From contig CATYZK010000004.1 of NCBI GenBank assembly GCA_958415665.1, forward strand, positions 1-64,000: a DNA stretch of 64,000 nt, in the 5' to 3' direction. Both the position numbers and the translations under genes were made by a program. Below are positions 47,673 to 56,801 of the stretch, one piece after another (the stretch's first letter is position 1; the number at the start of each line of letters is the position of its first letter). The stretch comes from an uncultured Collinsella sp. (GTDB lineage: Bacteria; Actinomycetota; Coriobacteriia; Coriobacteriales; Coriobacteriaceae). The notes under the pieces are model-generated. The model searched no databases and was not told the origin of the DNA. It was given only the letters and a program-made list of their open reading frames with translations.

Positions 47673-47721
47673 CTACCAGCAGGTTTATAAAACCCCAGAG
47701 GTCCCTGTCTCCACAATTGAC

Positions 47722-48510
47722 CTAGAAAAGGCGCTCAGTCTGCAGAAAGTTTCCGCAAAAGCTCACACGGTGCAGCGGACAAAGTCCATGTTTGCGAATG
47801 GCCTCGATATGCTCGGGGCTTGCATAGCCCTTCGACTCGGCCAGATGGTACTCGGGATACTCGGCGTCGTACTCGACCATCATCTCGTCACGCGTGACCT
47901 TGGCCATGATAGACGCCGCGGCGATGCAGGCGATTTTGGCATCGCCCTTCACCACATCGCGCTCGTTAGGAACGGCGCCCAAGGGATTGCCATCCATGAG
48001 GACGCAGTCGGGCTCGAGTCCTGTATCGGCCACGGCGCCCGCAACGGCAGTACGGATAGCACGGGCCATGCCCATCTCATCGATATCCGCAGGCGCGATA
48101 TGGCAAAAGCCGATGGCAGTCGCCACCTCGGCTATCTTCACCGAGAGCAGCTCGCGGCGCGCTGGCGTGAGCTTTTTGGAATCGTTGATGCCCCAGATAC
48201 GCGGCTCCATCGGAAGACACACGGCGCATACCGTCAAAGGGCCGGCCACCGATCCGCGACCCACCTCGTCGACACCAACGACCACCCCATCGCCGCCAAG
48301 CTCATGCATAAGCTCGTACATGTCATTGACGCGCTCGCGCTCGGCAAGCTCTTTGTCATGGCGTTTGAGGGCGCGTTCACAAGCCTTGATCACCTGCTGG
48401 CGCGGGTCCTCGCGATAATGCTCCACGAGGGCGGGAATCTCCTCGAACGTGGCGCTCGCCAACTCACCGGCAACCTGCGATGCCGAAACCGAGCTCGTCA
48501 TGTTGGCCAT
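47722..48510 (-). CDS. rnhB: Ribonuclease HII
   Basis: A 262-residue nuclease that nicks RNA-DNA hybrids and removes misinserted ribonucleotides. The motif GVDEVGRGSVAGPLTVCAV holds the Asp-Glu catalytic pair, with SIMAKVTRDEMM and a later Asp segment. Some 60 residues of helical N-terminal extension precede it, as in many Gram-positive enzymes. ATG 48510 has AAGGAGG six bases upstream. Confidence 0.95.
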   Translation of the reverse strand: MANMTSSVSASQVAGELASATFEEIPALVEHYREDPRQQVIKACERALKRHDKELAERERVNDMYELMHELGGDGVVVGVDEVGRGSVAGPLTVCAVCLPMEPRIWGINDSKKLTPARRELLSVKIAEVATAIGFCHIAPADIDEMGMARAIRTAVAGAVADTGLEPDCVLMDGNPLGAVPNERDVVKGDAKIACIAAASIMAKVTRDEMMVEYDAEYPEYHLAESKGYASPEHIEAIRKHGLCPLHRVSFCGNFLQTERLF

Positions 48511-48539
48511 ACCAGGCCCTCCTTGCATGCAAATCAGAT

Positions 48540-48569
48540 AAAAAGAAGGGCCACCCGAAGGTGACCCTT
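48540..48569 (-). terminator. Terminator after rplS
   Basis: AAGGGTCACC-TTCG-GGTGGCCCTT, a 10-bp stem with a UUCG tetraloop, followed by CTTTTT on the minus strand, 35 bases past the rplS stop. Confidence 0.93.
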
Positions 48570-48603
48570 GTGTCCAAACGAGTGGACAGACGCTGCGATC
48601 TTC

Positions 48604-48945
48604 TTAGCGCTTCTCGGGGATGCGAGCAGCCTTGCCCACCTTGTCGCGGAGGTAGTACAGCTTGGCGCGACGGACGCGACCATGACGAACGACCTCGAGC
48701 TTGGCGATCTTGGGGCTGTGAAGCGGGAAGGTACGCTCAACACCGACACCGAAGGACATCTTGCGGACGGTGAAGGTCTCGCGGGCACCGGCGCCGGCCA
48801 TGCGGATGACGTCGCCCTGGAAGACCTGGATGCGCTCGCGGTCGCCTTCCTTAATGCGGTAGTGAACCTTGACGTTGTCGGCGACGCGAACCTGAGGAAT
48901 GTCCTCGCGGATCTGCTGACGCTCGATTGCGCGGATGTAATCCAT
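48604..48945 (-). CDS. rplS: 50S ribosomal protein L19
   Basis: A 113-residue L19 found at the 30S-50S interface. The block [29 protein letters not shown] and the C-terminal [22 protein letters not shown] match the family closely. ATG 48945 has AAGGA seven bases upstream. It is a single-gene unit with its own promoter and terminator; in many genomes rplS follows trmD, but here it is 8 kb away. Confidence 0.96.
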   Translation of the reverse strand: MDYIRAIERQQIREDIPQVRVADNVKVHYRIKEGDRERIQVFQGDVIRMAGAGARETFTVRKMSFGVGVERTFPLHSPKIAKLEVVRHGRVRRAKLYYLRDKVGKAARIPEKR

Positions 48946-49014
48946 GTGCAATTCCTTACTCTTCTAGAGGTGCCGTACCACCTTGGCCGGCACGTAGTTG
49001 AACAAACGTATTCG

Positions 49015-49042
49015 AGTATACACGCGCGGGTTTCTGCTGCAA
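49015..49042 (-). promoter_or_regulatory. Promoter of rplS
   Basis: TTGCAG, 16 bases, then TATACT on the minus strand. The start site is about 65 bases before the rplS ATG. Confidence 0.6.
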
Positions 49043-49083
49043 GAACAATTTTTTACGCAGACAAAAAGACAAAAACCGGCACA

Positions 49084-49117
49084 TAATAACCGCCCGCCTC
49101 ACGAATGAGACGGGCGG
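49084..49117 (-). terminator. Terminator after ppdK
   Basis: CCGCCCGTCTCA-TTCG-TGAGGCGGGCGG on the minus strand, followed by TTATTATG; 40 bases past the ppdK stop. Confidence 0.88.
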
Positions 49118-49157
49118 CATGAAGGGGGAGCTACGCTAGGCGTCTAAACCCAAAACG

Positions 49158-51908
49158 TTAGGCGGAGCGCATGGCCTCGAGCTTGGCCTGCGCGGCCGCA
49201 AGACGTGCGAGGGGTACGCGATAAGGTGAGCAGGACACGTAGTCCACGTCGGCAACGTTGAACAGGCCCTTGATGGACTTAGGGTCGCCGCCGTGCTCGC
49301 CGCACACGCCAAAGTGCATGTCGGGATTGGTGGCACGACCCTTCTCGACGGCCATGCGCACGAGCTCCAGCACCGCCGTGTCGATGGTCTCGAAGGGGTT
49401 ATCCTTCAAAATCTTCTTATGCATGTACAGAGGGATGAACTTGGCCTCGGCGTCGTCACGGGAGAAGCCGAAGGTCGTCTGCGTGAGGTCGTTGGTGCCA
49501 AAGCAGAAGAAATCTGCGTGCTGGGCGATTTCGTCAGCGACCATGCAGGCGCGCGGCAACTCGAGCATCGTGCCCACGGGAATGTTGAGCTCGACGCCCT
49601 CCTCGGCGGATACCTCGGCGATTACGTGCTCAATGACCTCGCGGGTCTGGACATGCTCGGCCGTGATGGAGACGAGCGGAACCATGATCTCGGGGCGCGG
49701 ATCGACGCCTTCCTTGATAAGGTGGGCGGCAGCCGTGGCGACGGCGCGGACCTGCATGAGTGGCAGATCGCGAAAGACGACGGACAGGCGCACGCCGCGC
49801 AAGCCCAGCATCGGGTTGGACTCGACCATGCCGTCGATACGACGCAGGCGGGCACGCAGGGCGGCAAGCTCTTCCTCGCTGGCGCCAGCGGCTTCCTTCT
49901 TGGTGATGGCGACCTCGAACTCGCGAGGATCATCCAGGAACTCATGCAGCGGCGGATCGAGCAGGCGAACGACCACATCGCGACCGGACATGGTCTTGAA
50001 CATCGCCAGGAAGTCCTCGGTCTGAACCTTGAGCAGGTCGGCCAGGGCCTGCTGCTTCACGGCCTCATCGTCAGACAGGATAAAGCTCTGGATGATGTTC
50101 TTGCGATCGCCCAGGAACATGTGCTCGGTGCGGCACAGGCCTATGGCCTCGGCGCCAAACTCGAGTGCGAGCGCGGCGTCCTCGGGGTTGTCGGCATTAA
50201 CGTGCACGTGGTTGGCGTGGCCGCCGGTCTCGTCCAGGCGAATCTCGTCGGCCCAGGACAGGATGGTGTCCAGATCGCCGGTGAGCTCGGCGGAGACCAG
50301 GTCGACGGCGCCGTCGACGACGATACCCTGGGTGCCGTCGATGGAGATGACATCGCCCTCGTGCAGCACGCGGTCACTGCCCTCGATACGCACGACCTTC
50401 TCGGCGGCGTCGATGTGGAAGCGCTCGACACCGCAGACGCAGGGCGTACCCATGCCGCGGGCGATAACGGCGGCATGGCTCGTCTTGCCGCCATGGCTGG
50501 TCAGGATGCCCTCGGCGGCGACCATGCCCTTCAGGTCGTCGGGGTTGGTCTCCCAGCGGACCAGAATGACCTTGTGGCCCTCGGCGGAACGCGCAACGGC
50601 ATCGTCGCTCGAGAACACGACCTCGCCCACGGCGGCACCGGGGCTGGCGTTCAGACCGGTAGCGAGTGCCTCGTACTTTTTGGAGGCGTCGAACTGCGGG
50701 TGCAGGAGCTGGTCAAGCTGTGCGGGGTCGATGCGGCTCACGGCCTCCTCGCGGGTGATCAGGCCCTCCTCGACCATCTCGATGGCGATACGCAGGGCGG
50801 CGGTGGCGGTACGCTTGCCCACGCGGGTCTGGAGCATCCAGAGCTTGCCCTGCTCGATGGTGAACTCGATATCGCACATGTCGCGGTAATGATCCTCGAG
50901 CGTCAGGAACACGCGCTCGAGCTCCTCGCCTGCGGACTCGAGGCCTGGGGTGGTCTTGAGGTCGGCGATGGGCTCGGTGTTGCGGATGCCGGCGACGACG
51001 TCCTCGCCCTGGGCGTTGACCAGAAAGTCGCCGTAGAACTCCTTAGTGCCATCGGCCGGGTTGCGCGTAAAGGCGACGCCGGTCGCGGAGGTTTCGCCCT
51101 TGTTGCCAAAGGCCATGGCCTGGACGTTGACGGCGGTGCCGAGCTCATCGGAAATGCCATGCTGCTTGCGGTAGATGCAGGCGCGCTCATTCATCCAGCT
51201 GCCAAAGACGGCTTGGATGGCAAGGCGCAACTGGAGCTCCGGGTTGTGCGGGAAGACAGGCTTGCCATCGACAACCTCGAGCTCGGGGTACAGGGCGGCC
51301 TCGACGTTCTCGGAGAAGATGCCCTTAAAGGTCTCAACGAGTTCCTGCAGGTCCTCGGCCGAAAGCTCGGAGTCGACGCGGACGCCGGCGACCAGGCGGG
51401 CCTGGGTCAGGGCGTTCTCGAACAGATCCGCATCGACGCCCATGACGACGTTGGAGAACATCTGGATAAAGCGGCGATAGCTATCCCAGGCAAAGCGCGG
51501 GTTTTGCGTCTGGGCGATAAGGCCCTGGACGGAATCGTCATTGAGGCCCAGGTTGAGGACCGTGTCCATCATGCCGGGCATGGAGAACGGAGCGCCCGAG
51601 CGAACCGACACGAGCAGTGGGTCGGAGGCGTCACCGAGCTTCTTGCCGCAGCGCGCCTCGAGGTCGGCCTCGGCGGCAACGATCTCGTCGAGTGCGCCCT
51701 CGGGCCACACGTTGCCGGCACCGGAGTACTCGACACAGGTCTGGCAGGTAATGGTAAAGCCACCAGGAACCGGCAGACCGATGCGGCTCATCTCGGCAAG
51801 GTTTGCGCCTTTGCCGCCAAGCACGAAGTTCATGGATTTGTCGCCCTCAGTGACACAGGTGCCCTGGGCGTCGGTTCCAAAACGGTAAACCCTCTTGCAA
51901 TCGCTCAC
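49158..51908 (-). CDS. ppdK: Pyruvate, phosphate dikinase
   Basis: A 916-residue enzyme that interconverts pyruvate, ATP and phosphate with PEP, AMP and pyrophosphate. The N-terminal ATP-grasp domain (FVLGGKGANLAEM) is followed by the swivelling domain with the phosphoryl-carrying His in GGKTSHAAVIARGMG, and the C-terminal TIM barrel with the PEP site ends GDPKSIKGLF. The residue before the His is a Ser and the adjacent Thr is in reach of the regulator. GTG start with GGGGAAG upstream. The regulatory kinase is the next gene upstream. Confidence 0.97.
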   Translation of the reverse strand: MSDCKRVYRFGTDAQGTCVTEGDKSMNFVLGGKGANLAEMSRIGLPVPGGFTITCQTCVEYSGAGNVWPEGALDEIVAAEADLEARCGKKLGDASDPLLVSVRSGAPFSMPGMMDTVLNLGLNDDSVQGLIAQTQNPRFAWDSYRRFIQMFSNVVMGVDADLFENALTQARLVAGVRVDSELSAEDLQELVETFKGIFSENVEAALYPELEVVDGKPVFPHNPELQLRLAIQAVFGSWMNERACIYRKQHGISDELGTAVNVQAMAFGNKGETSATGVAFTRNPADGTKEFYGDFLVNAQGEDVVAGIRNTEPIADLKTTPGLESAGEELERVFLTLEDHYRDMCDIEFTIEQGKLWMLQTRVGKRTATAALRIAIEMVEEGLITREEAVSRIDPAQLDQLLHPQFDASKKYEALATGLNASPGAAVGEVVFSSDDAVARSAEGHKVILVRWETNPDDLKGMVAAEGILTSHGGKTSHAAVIARGMGTPCVCGVERFHIDAAEKVVRIEGSDRVLHEGDVISIDGTQGIVVDGAVDLVSAELTGDLDTILSWADEIRLDETGGHANHVHVNADNPEDAALALEFGAEAIGLCRTEHMFLGDRKNIIQSFILSDDEAVKQQALADLLKVQTEDFLAMFKTMSGRDVVVRLLDPPLHEFLDDPREFEVAITKKEAAGASEEELAALRARLRRIDGMVESNPMLGLRGVRLSVVFRDLPLMQVRAVATAAAHLIKEGVDPRPEIMVPLVSITAEHVQTREVIEHVIAEVSAEEGVELNIPVGTMLELPRACMVADEIAQHADFFCFGTNDLTQTTFGFSRDDAEAKFIPLYMHKKILKDNPFETIDTAVLELVRMAVEKGRATNPDMHFGVCGEHGGDPKSIKGLFNVADVDYVSCSPYRVPLARLAAAQAKLEAMRSA

Positions 51909-51983
51909 GATACTTCCCCTTCCATGCGCTTACGCGCACGACCGTGGTAACGAATCGACCCGCCGGATGCGGGCCGTGAGGGA

Positions 51984-52078
51984 ACTATACGGCGGGTTTT
52001 GGACAGGCTTGAGCAGAGGGTGCGCGGTTTGGTAAACGTGCTAAAACCGGCGGTAAACGGTAGGTAAAGGTGGTTACC
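51984..52078 (-). promoter_or_regulatory. ppdK promoter with phased GGTAAA repeats
   Basis: On the minus strand TATAGT (51984-51989) is a good -10, but the base stretch 17 upstream (CAAGCC) is a poor -35. Upstream lie three GGTAAA copies on the plus strand at 52031, 52052 and 52063, and the GGTTACC at 52072. Their spacings, 21 and 11 bases, place them on one face of the helix. This is the pattern of an activator-dependent promoter. The rest of the 346-base gap, 51909-52254, holds only the palindrome at 52167 and no gene. Confidence 0.5.
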
Positions 52079-52166
52079 TTATGAAGATACCACTACAAGG
52101 AAAATGCAGGTAGGATGCGATGTTTTTGCTAAATCGCTTTACCAATTCAGGCAATTTAGCCACTCC

Positions 52167-52244
52167 GATGATTTTTCTGGGACGGGGATTAAAAAATCAT
52201 TAGGTACTCAATGATTTTTAAATCCCCGTCCCAGAAAAATCATC
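52167..52244. repeat. 78-base palindrome between ppdK and its regulator
   Basis: Two 35-base arms (GATGATTTTTCTGGGACGGG at the outer end, then GATT and an A-rich tail) pair with one mismatch around an eight-base loop. It begins 10 bases past the ppsR stop. It resembles REP-type palindromes of RAYT systems (compare GGGGACAGAC in the 27.9-kb remnant) but no transposase is present. It could also act as a bidirectional terminator. Confidence 0.7.
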
Positions 52245-52254
52245 ACAGAAAGGA

Positions 52255-53130
52255 CTACTGCTGTTGAGCGCGGCGGGCGGCACGGCGGGCTCTTGCCTCT
52301 TGAATCTCTTCGAGATGAGCAATGATCTCGGCAGCGCTTTCCTCGATGGCTTTGCCGTCGGTACGCACCACAAAGCAGCCCAGGCGCTTCATGAGGACAC
52401 GGGCCTCCTCGAGCTCGCTGCGTACGCTCTCGGGCTCAGCATAGGAGCCGGCAACGGCACGGGCGTAATCATCCCCCAAGCGGCTATCGCGGATCTCAGA
52501 AATCACATCGACGGTCGAAATCAGGCCGAACAGGCGCATCGGGTCGACCTCGTAAATCGACTTGGGCGGCTCCATGCCATGCGCCAGTGGGACATTGGCG
52601 ACCTTGTAGCCCTGATAGGCTAAATACATCGACAGCGGCGTCTTGGATGTACGCGACACACCCAGCAGCACGATATCGGCACCCGCCAGATCGTCGCAAC
52701 CACGACCGTCATCGTGCTCAACGAAATACTCCATGGCCTCGATACGATGGAAATAGCGGTCATCGGTCTTGTGAATCACGCCCGCAACGCCCTTGGGCGG
52801 CACACCGATGAGCGACGACAGCACGGCAAGCGTCGGGCCAATCAGGTCGACCGAACGGATATGCAGCATACCCAGGTAATCGAGCACGCGGGCGCGAAGC
52901 GCCGGATCGACGATGGTGTGGAACACGGCAATATCGCGATGGTCCGCATCGACGCGCGGCCCCACAAATGACTTGACCTGCTCCACAGAGGTCACCTTAG
53001 GCAGGCGCAAAACGCGAAAAGCCCCTTCATCAAATTGCCCGGACGCCGCAAGCACCACCTCACAAGCGGTATCACCGAGCGAGTCGGAGATAACGATAAC
53101 GGTGGGACGAGCGGTGACCGGGCAATCCAT
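52255..53130 (-). CDS. ppsR: PPDK/PEP synthase regulatory kinase-pyrophosphorylase (DUF299)
   Basis: A 291-residue bifunctional regulator that phosphorylates a Thr of PPDK using ADP and removes it by phosphorolysis. The N-terminal IVISDSLGDTA and the P-loop-like GVSRTSKTPLSMYLAYQGYKVANVPL are diagnostic. The C-terminal Arg/Ala-rich tail is variable. AAAAGGAG precedes the ATG. It lies upstream of ppdK in the same direction, separated by 346 bases, so the pair is linked functionally but may be separately promoted. Confidence 0.94.
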   Translation of the reverse strand: MDCPVTARPTVIVISDSLGDTACEVVLAASGQFDEGAFRVLRLPKVTSVEQVKSFVGPRVDADHRDIAVFHTIVDPALRARVLDYLGMLHIRSVDLIGPTLAVLSSLIGVPPKGVAGVIHKTDDRYFHRIEAMEYFVEHDDGRGCDDLAGADIVLLGVSRTSKTPLSMYLAYQGYKVANVPLAHGMEPPKSIYEVDPMRLFGLISTVDVISEIRDSRLGDDYARAVAGSYAEPESVRSELEEARVLMKRLGCFVVRTDGKAIEESAAEIIAHLEEIQEARARRAARRAQQQ

Positions 53131-53164
53131 GCGGGGCTCCTTTTGCGCTTACGCGCAGGCTAGC

Positions 53165-55261
53165 TTACTTTTTGCGGGCAAGCTCACCGATGTTGGCGAT
53201 GCCGGAGAACACGGCCTCGAAGCGGTTGAGCAGCTTAAGGCGATTATCGCGAAGCTGCTCGTCCTTGTCCATGACCATGACCTCATCGAAGAAACGGTCG
53301 ATGGGCGCGCGCAGGGCGGCGAGGGCGGCAAATGCAGCCGGGTAGTCCTCGGCAGCAAGGGCGGCATCGACAGCGGTCTGGGCAGCCTCAGAGGCGTCGG
53401 CGAGCGCGAGCTCGACCTCGCCCATCAGGCTGCGGTCGTAGTCCGCGCCCAGCTCGGGCTTGGAGATATGCGCGGCGCGGGCATAGGCGGTCGCCAGGTT
53501 ATCGAACGTCTCAGCGTCGTTCTTGCGGGCCTCGTCGAGGGCGGCGCAGCGGGCGAAGAAGACGGACGGGGCGATGATGTGCACCGCGGAGACGGCGGCA
53601 ACGGTATCGGCCGGGATCTTTTCGTCGCGGGCCATGCTCACCAGGCGGCCATGGAAGAAGTCACGAACCTGCTGGGCGACCTCGGCGGCGTCGAACTCAA
53701 TGCCCTGCTCACTGTAGAGCTGCAGAGCAAAGTCAATCAGCGACGTGGGGTCGATCGGCAGACGGTCGCGCAGGATGTTGATGATGCCGATAGCGGCACG
53801 ACGCAGCGCGTAGGGGTCGGAGGAGCCGGTCGGGGGCTCGCCGATGGCAAAGATGCCGGCGATGGTATCGAGCTTGTCGGCGCAGGCCACGATGCAGCCA
53901 GCGGTGCCCTCGGGCAGCTCGTCACCGGCAAAGCGGGGACGATAGTGATCGCGAATAGCATGAGCGACCTCGTCGTTCTCCCCCATCGCGGTGGCGTAGT
54001 AACCGCCCATCACGCCCTGTTGGCTCGTGAACTCGACGACGGCGTTGGACACCAGGTCTGCCTTGCACAGGTGCGCGGCACGAGCAGCGTCGGCAGCAAG
54101 ATGGGCGCCCAGATGAGCCTCGCGGGCAATAGCGAGCGCGAGCTGCTCGATGCGCTCGGACTTGGCGAGCACGCTGCCGAGCTTCTCCTGGAAGGCGACC
54201 TTGGACAGACGCTCACGGAACTCGTCGAGGGAGATCTTCAGGTCCTCCTCGTAGAAGAACTTAGCGTCGTCCAGACGGGCGCGCACGACGCGCTCGTTAC
54301 CGTCGATCACGCGCTCGGCGTTCTCGGGCTTGCTGTTGGAGACGACCACGAACTCACGCGTCAGCTTGCCCTCGCCGTCATAGATCGGGAAGTAGCGCTG
54401 GTTGGTGAGCATGGACTCGCAGATGATCTCGTGCGGGACCTTGAGGAACTCCTCATCGAAGGTACCGACGAGCACCGTCGGCCACTCGCAGAGGTTGATG
54501 ACCTCCTCGAAGACCTTCTTGGGCGTATCGACATGGCAGCCGGGACGGGCGGCCTCGACCTCGGCGATACCGGCGAGAATTGCCTCGCGACGGCGCTCGG
54601 CAGAAAGCACGCCGGCGTCCTCGAGCACCTGCTCGTAGGCGGCGGGGCTAGCGACAACGTGGTCACCGGGGCCAAGCACGCGATGGCCGCGCGTGGTGTT
54701 GCCGCTCGTCACGTCGGCAAACGACACGGGCACAACTTCCTCGCCCAAAAGGCAGCAGATCCAGCGGACCGGGCGCACGAAGGTGGCGTGCTCGTGGCCC
54801 CAGCGCTGACTACGGTAGTTGGGCCACTGCAGGCCGGCGATGGTCTTCTCGCACAGGGCCGTCAGGATCGGAGTAGCCGGAGCGGAAGGAATGTTCTTCT
54901 CGGCAAAGACATACTCACGGCCGTCGGTGTCCTCGCGACGGACCAGATCCTCGGCAGCCACACCGCACTTGCGGGCGAAGCCCTGGGCGGCCTTGGTGGC
55001 GTTACCGTCAACGTCGAAGGCGATGTTGGCCGCAGGGCCACGCTTGACCTCGTGAACCTCATCGGTCGCGGTGGCGACGTCGGCAACGAGCGCAGCCAGG
55101 CGACGCGGGCTCGAGATCACGCGGACCTCGCCGTGGGCCAGACCGGCCTCGTCGAGACCCTTGGCGATCATGGTGCCAAGCTGCTTGACGGCATTGTTCA
55201 GCGGTGCGGAGGGCATTTCCTCCGTACCGATCTCAAACAGGAAATCCTTAGCGTCTGCCAT
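53165..55261 (-). CDS. glyS: Glycyl-tRNA synthetase beta subunit
   Basis: A 698-residue beta chain of the bacterial two-subunit synthetase. It starts DFLFEIGTEEMPSAPL, and the B3/4- and HD-like regions and a C-terminal anticodon-binding domain follow. The segments GHRVLGPGDHVVASPAAYE and the late GNTTRGHR match GlyS. It starts four bases after the glyQ stop, so the two chains are made from one message. Confidence 0.96.
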   Translation of the reverse strand: MADAKDFLFEIGTEEMPSAPLNNAVKQLGTMIAKGLDEAGLAHGEVRVISSPRRLAALVADVATATDEVHEVKRGPAANIAFDVDGNATKAAQGFARKCGVAAEDLVRREDTDGREYVFAEKNIPSAPATPILTALCEKTIAGLQWPNYRSQRWGHEHATFVRPVRWICCLLGEEVVPVSFADVTSGNTTRGHRVLGPGDHVVASPAAYEQVLEDAGVLSAERRREAILAGIAEVEAARPGCHVDTPKKVFEEVINLCEWPTVLVGTFDEEFLKVPHEIICESMLTNQRYFPIYDGEGKLTREFVVVSNSKPENAERVIDGNERVVRARLDDAKFFYEEDLKISLDEFRERLSKVAFQEKLGSVLAKSERIEQLALAIAREAHLGAHLAADAARAAHLCKADLVSNAVVEFTSQQGVMGGYYATAMGENDEVAHAIRDHYRPRFAGDELPEGTAGCIVACADKLDTIAGIFAIGEPPTGSSDPYALRRAAIGIINILRDRLPIDPTSLIDFALQLYSEQGIEFDAAEVAQQVRDFFHGRLVSMARDEKIPADTVAAVSAVHIIAPSVFFARCAALDEARKNDAETFDNLATAYARAAHISKPELGADYDRSLMGEVELALADASEAAQTAVDAALAAEDYPAAFAALAALRAPIDRFFDEVMVMDKDEQLRDNRLKLLNRFEAVFSGIANIGELARKK

Positions 55262-55264
55262 GGC

Positions 55265-56176
55265 TTACGCCACCTCGCCTTCCTGGTCGGCATTCTCGTT
55301 TACTCCGGCGACCTCGGCCATATAGGCCTCGCAGCACGCCTTGGCGACGGCGCGGACGCGCAGGATGTAGTTGGCACGCTCGACCGCGGACAGCGCGCCG
55401 CGGGCATCGAGCAGATTGAAAGCGTGGCTGCACTTCATGACGCAGTCGTATGCGGGCAGCGGCAGCTTGCGCTCCAGGCAGGAATGGCACTCGGCCTCGT
55501 AGTCGTCAAACTTCTGACGCATCATCTCGACGTTGGCGACCTCAAAGTTATAGGCACTGAACTCGCGCTCGTTCTCGAGGAACACGTCGCCGTAGGTCAT
55601 GGGCGTGCCATCGGGCAGGTAGCTCCACACCAGATCGTAGACCGAGTTGACGCCCTGGGCGTACATGGCGATACGCTCCAGGCCATAGGTGATCTCGACG
55701 GGCACGGGGTCGACCTCGATGCCGCCCACCTGCTGGAAGTACGTAAACTGCGTGACCTCCATGCCGTTGAGCCAGACCTCCCAGCCAAGGCCCCAGGCGC
55801 CGAGCGTCGGGCTCTCCCAGTCGTCCTCGACAAAGCGGACGTCATGGTCGTTGGGGTCCAGGCCAATGGCGGCCAGCGAACCCAGATAGAGCTCCTGGGC
55901 GTTGACCGGTGAGGGCTTGATGAGCACCTGGAACTGATAGTAGTGCTGCATGCGGTTGGGGTTCTCGCCGTAGCGGCCGTCGGCGGGACGGCGGCAAGGC
56001 TGCGCATAGCAGGTGCGCCACTCGGCGGGACCGAGCGAGCGCAGCGTGGTCGCGGTATGGAAGGTACCGGCACCGACCTCGGAGTCATAGGGCTGCATAA
56101 TGACGCAGCCCTGCTCGCCCCAGTACTGCTGGAGGCGCAGGATGATGTCTTGGAAGGAAAGCGATGAAGCGTTCAT
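55265..56176 (-). CDS. glyQ: Glycyl-tRNA synthetase alpha subunit
   Basis: A 303-residue alpha chain holding the class II catalytic core. It starts [41 protein letters not shown] and has the ARTYYQ-like [12 protein letters not shown] segment and [16 protein letters not shown]. No T-box is apparent: only about 60 bases separate it from lepB, with no leader hairpin of T-box type. A TATAGT at 56223-56228 (minus) is a possible -10. Confidence 0.96.
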   Translation of the reverse strand: MNASSLSFQDIILRLQQYWGEQGCVIMQPYDSEVGAGTFHTATTLRSLGPAEWRTCYAQPCRRPADGRYGENPNRMQHYYQFQVLIKPSPVNAQELYLGSLAAIGLDPNDHDVRFVEDDWESPTLGAWGLGWEVWLNGMEVTQFTYFQQVGGIEVDPVPVEITYGLERIAMYAQGVNSVYDLVWSYLPDGTPMTYGDVFLENEREFSAYNFEVANVEMMRQKFDDYEAECHSCLERKLPLPAYDCVMKCSHAFNLLDARGALSAVERANYILRVRAVAKACCEAYMAEVAGVNENADQEGEVA

Positions 56177-56235
56177 GCCTCTAATATCCCCTCGTCGAAA
56201 CGATTACACGGTTAGGTACTGTACTATAGCGGTTT

Positions 56236-56799
56236 TTAGTCGATAGCGCCCAGACGGTTGAGCGGCCAGTAACGCACGAGCGCCACGGCGATCAAGTCAG
56301 AGCGATCAACGGGACCAAAATAGCGTGAGTCGGCAGAGTTCTCTCGATTGTCGCCCATCACCCACACACAGTCATCGGGGACGGTGTAGGGATAGCTCAC
56401 CTGGGCGGCGGGCGCCTGGACCGAAAGCGGCCAGCTCATGCCGGTCGTATACTTCTCATCGAGCGCCTGGCCGTCGACGACGACCTTGCCGTCCTGAAGG
56501 TCGACCGTCTGGCCGGCCGTGGCGATGACGCGCTTTACCAGCACGTCATGCTCGGACGTGGCATCGGGGTTGTGAAACACCACGATATCGCCCTGTTTGA
56601 CAGGCTGTCCGAGCTCCAGGCTCACTTTTTGCGCCAGGATCTGGTCGCCAATCTCAATCGTGTCCTCCATGGAGCCGGTGGGTACCACAAAGGGCTCGAC
56701 CACAAAGGTGCGGATCAGGAAGGTGGCCACGAGCGCGATCGCGATGACCGCGACCCACTCAAAAGCGCCCCTCAACGCGGAATGCTGCGATGGAACCAT
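56236..56799 (-). CDS. lepB: Signal peptidase I
   Basis: A 187-residue leader peptidase that cleaves secretory signal peptides outside the membrane. One N-terminal membrane helix (VAVIAIALVATFLIRTFVV), the catalytic Ser in PTGSMEDTIEIGD, the Lys in DVLVKRVIA, and the GDNRENSADSRYFGPV motif are intact. ATG 56799 has GAGGAG five bases upstream and follows the trmD stop by two bases. Confidence 0.95.
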   Translation of the reverse strand: MVPSQHSALRGAFEWVAVIAIALVATFLIRTFVVEPFVVPTGSMEDTIEIGDQILAQKVSLELGQPVKQGDIVVFHNPDATSEHDVLVKRVIATAGQTVDLQDGKVVVDGQALDEKYTTGMSWPLSVQAPAAQVSYPYTVPDDCVWVMGDNRENSADSRYFGPVDRSDLIAVALVRYWPLNRLGAID

Positions 56800-56801
56800 T
56801 C

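Noticed and set aside
56177..56235. T-box riboswitch ahead of glyQ
   Set aside because: Only about 60 bases separate lepB from glyQ and no T-box or specifier hairpin is visible.
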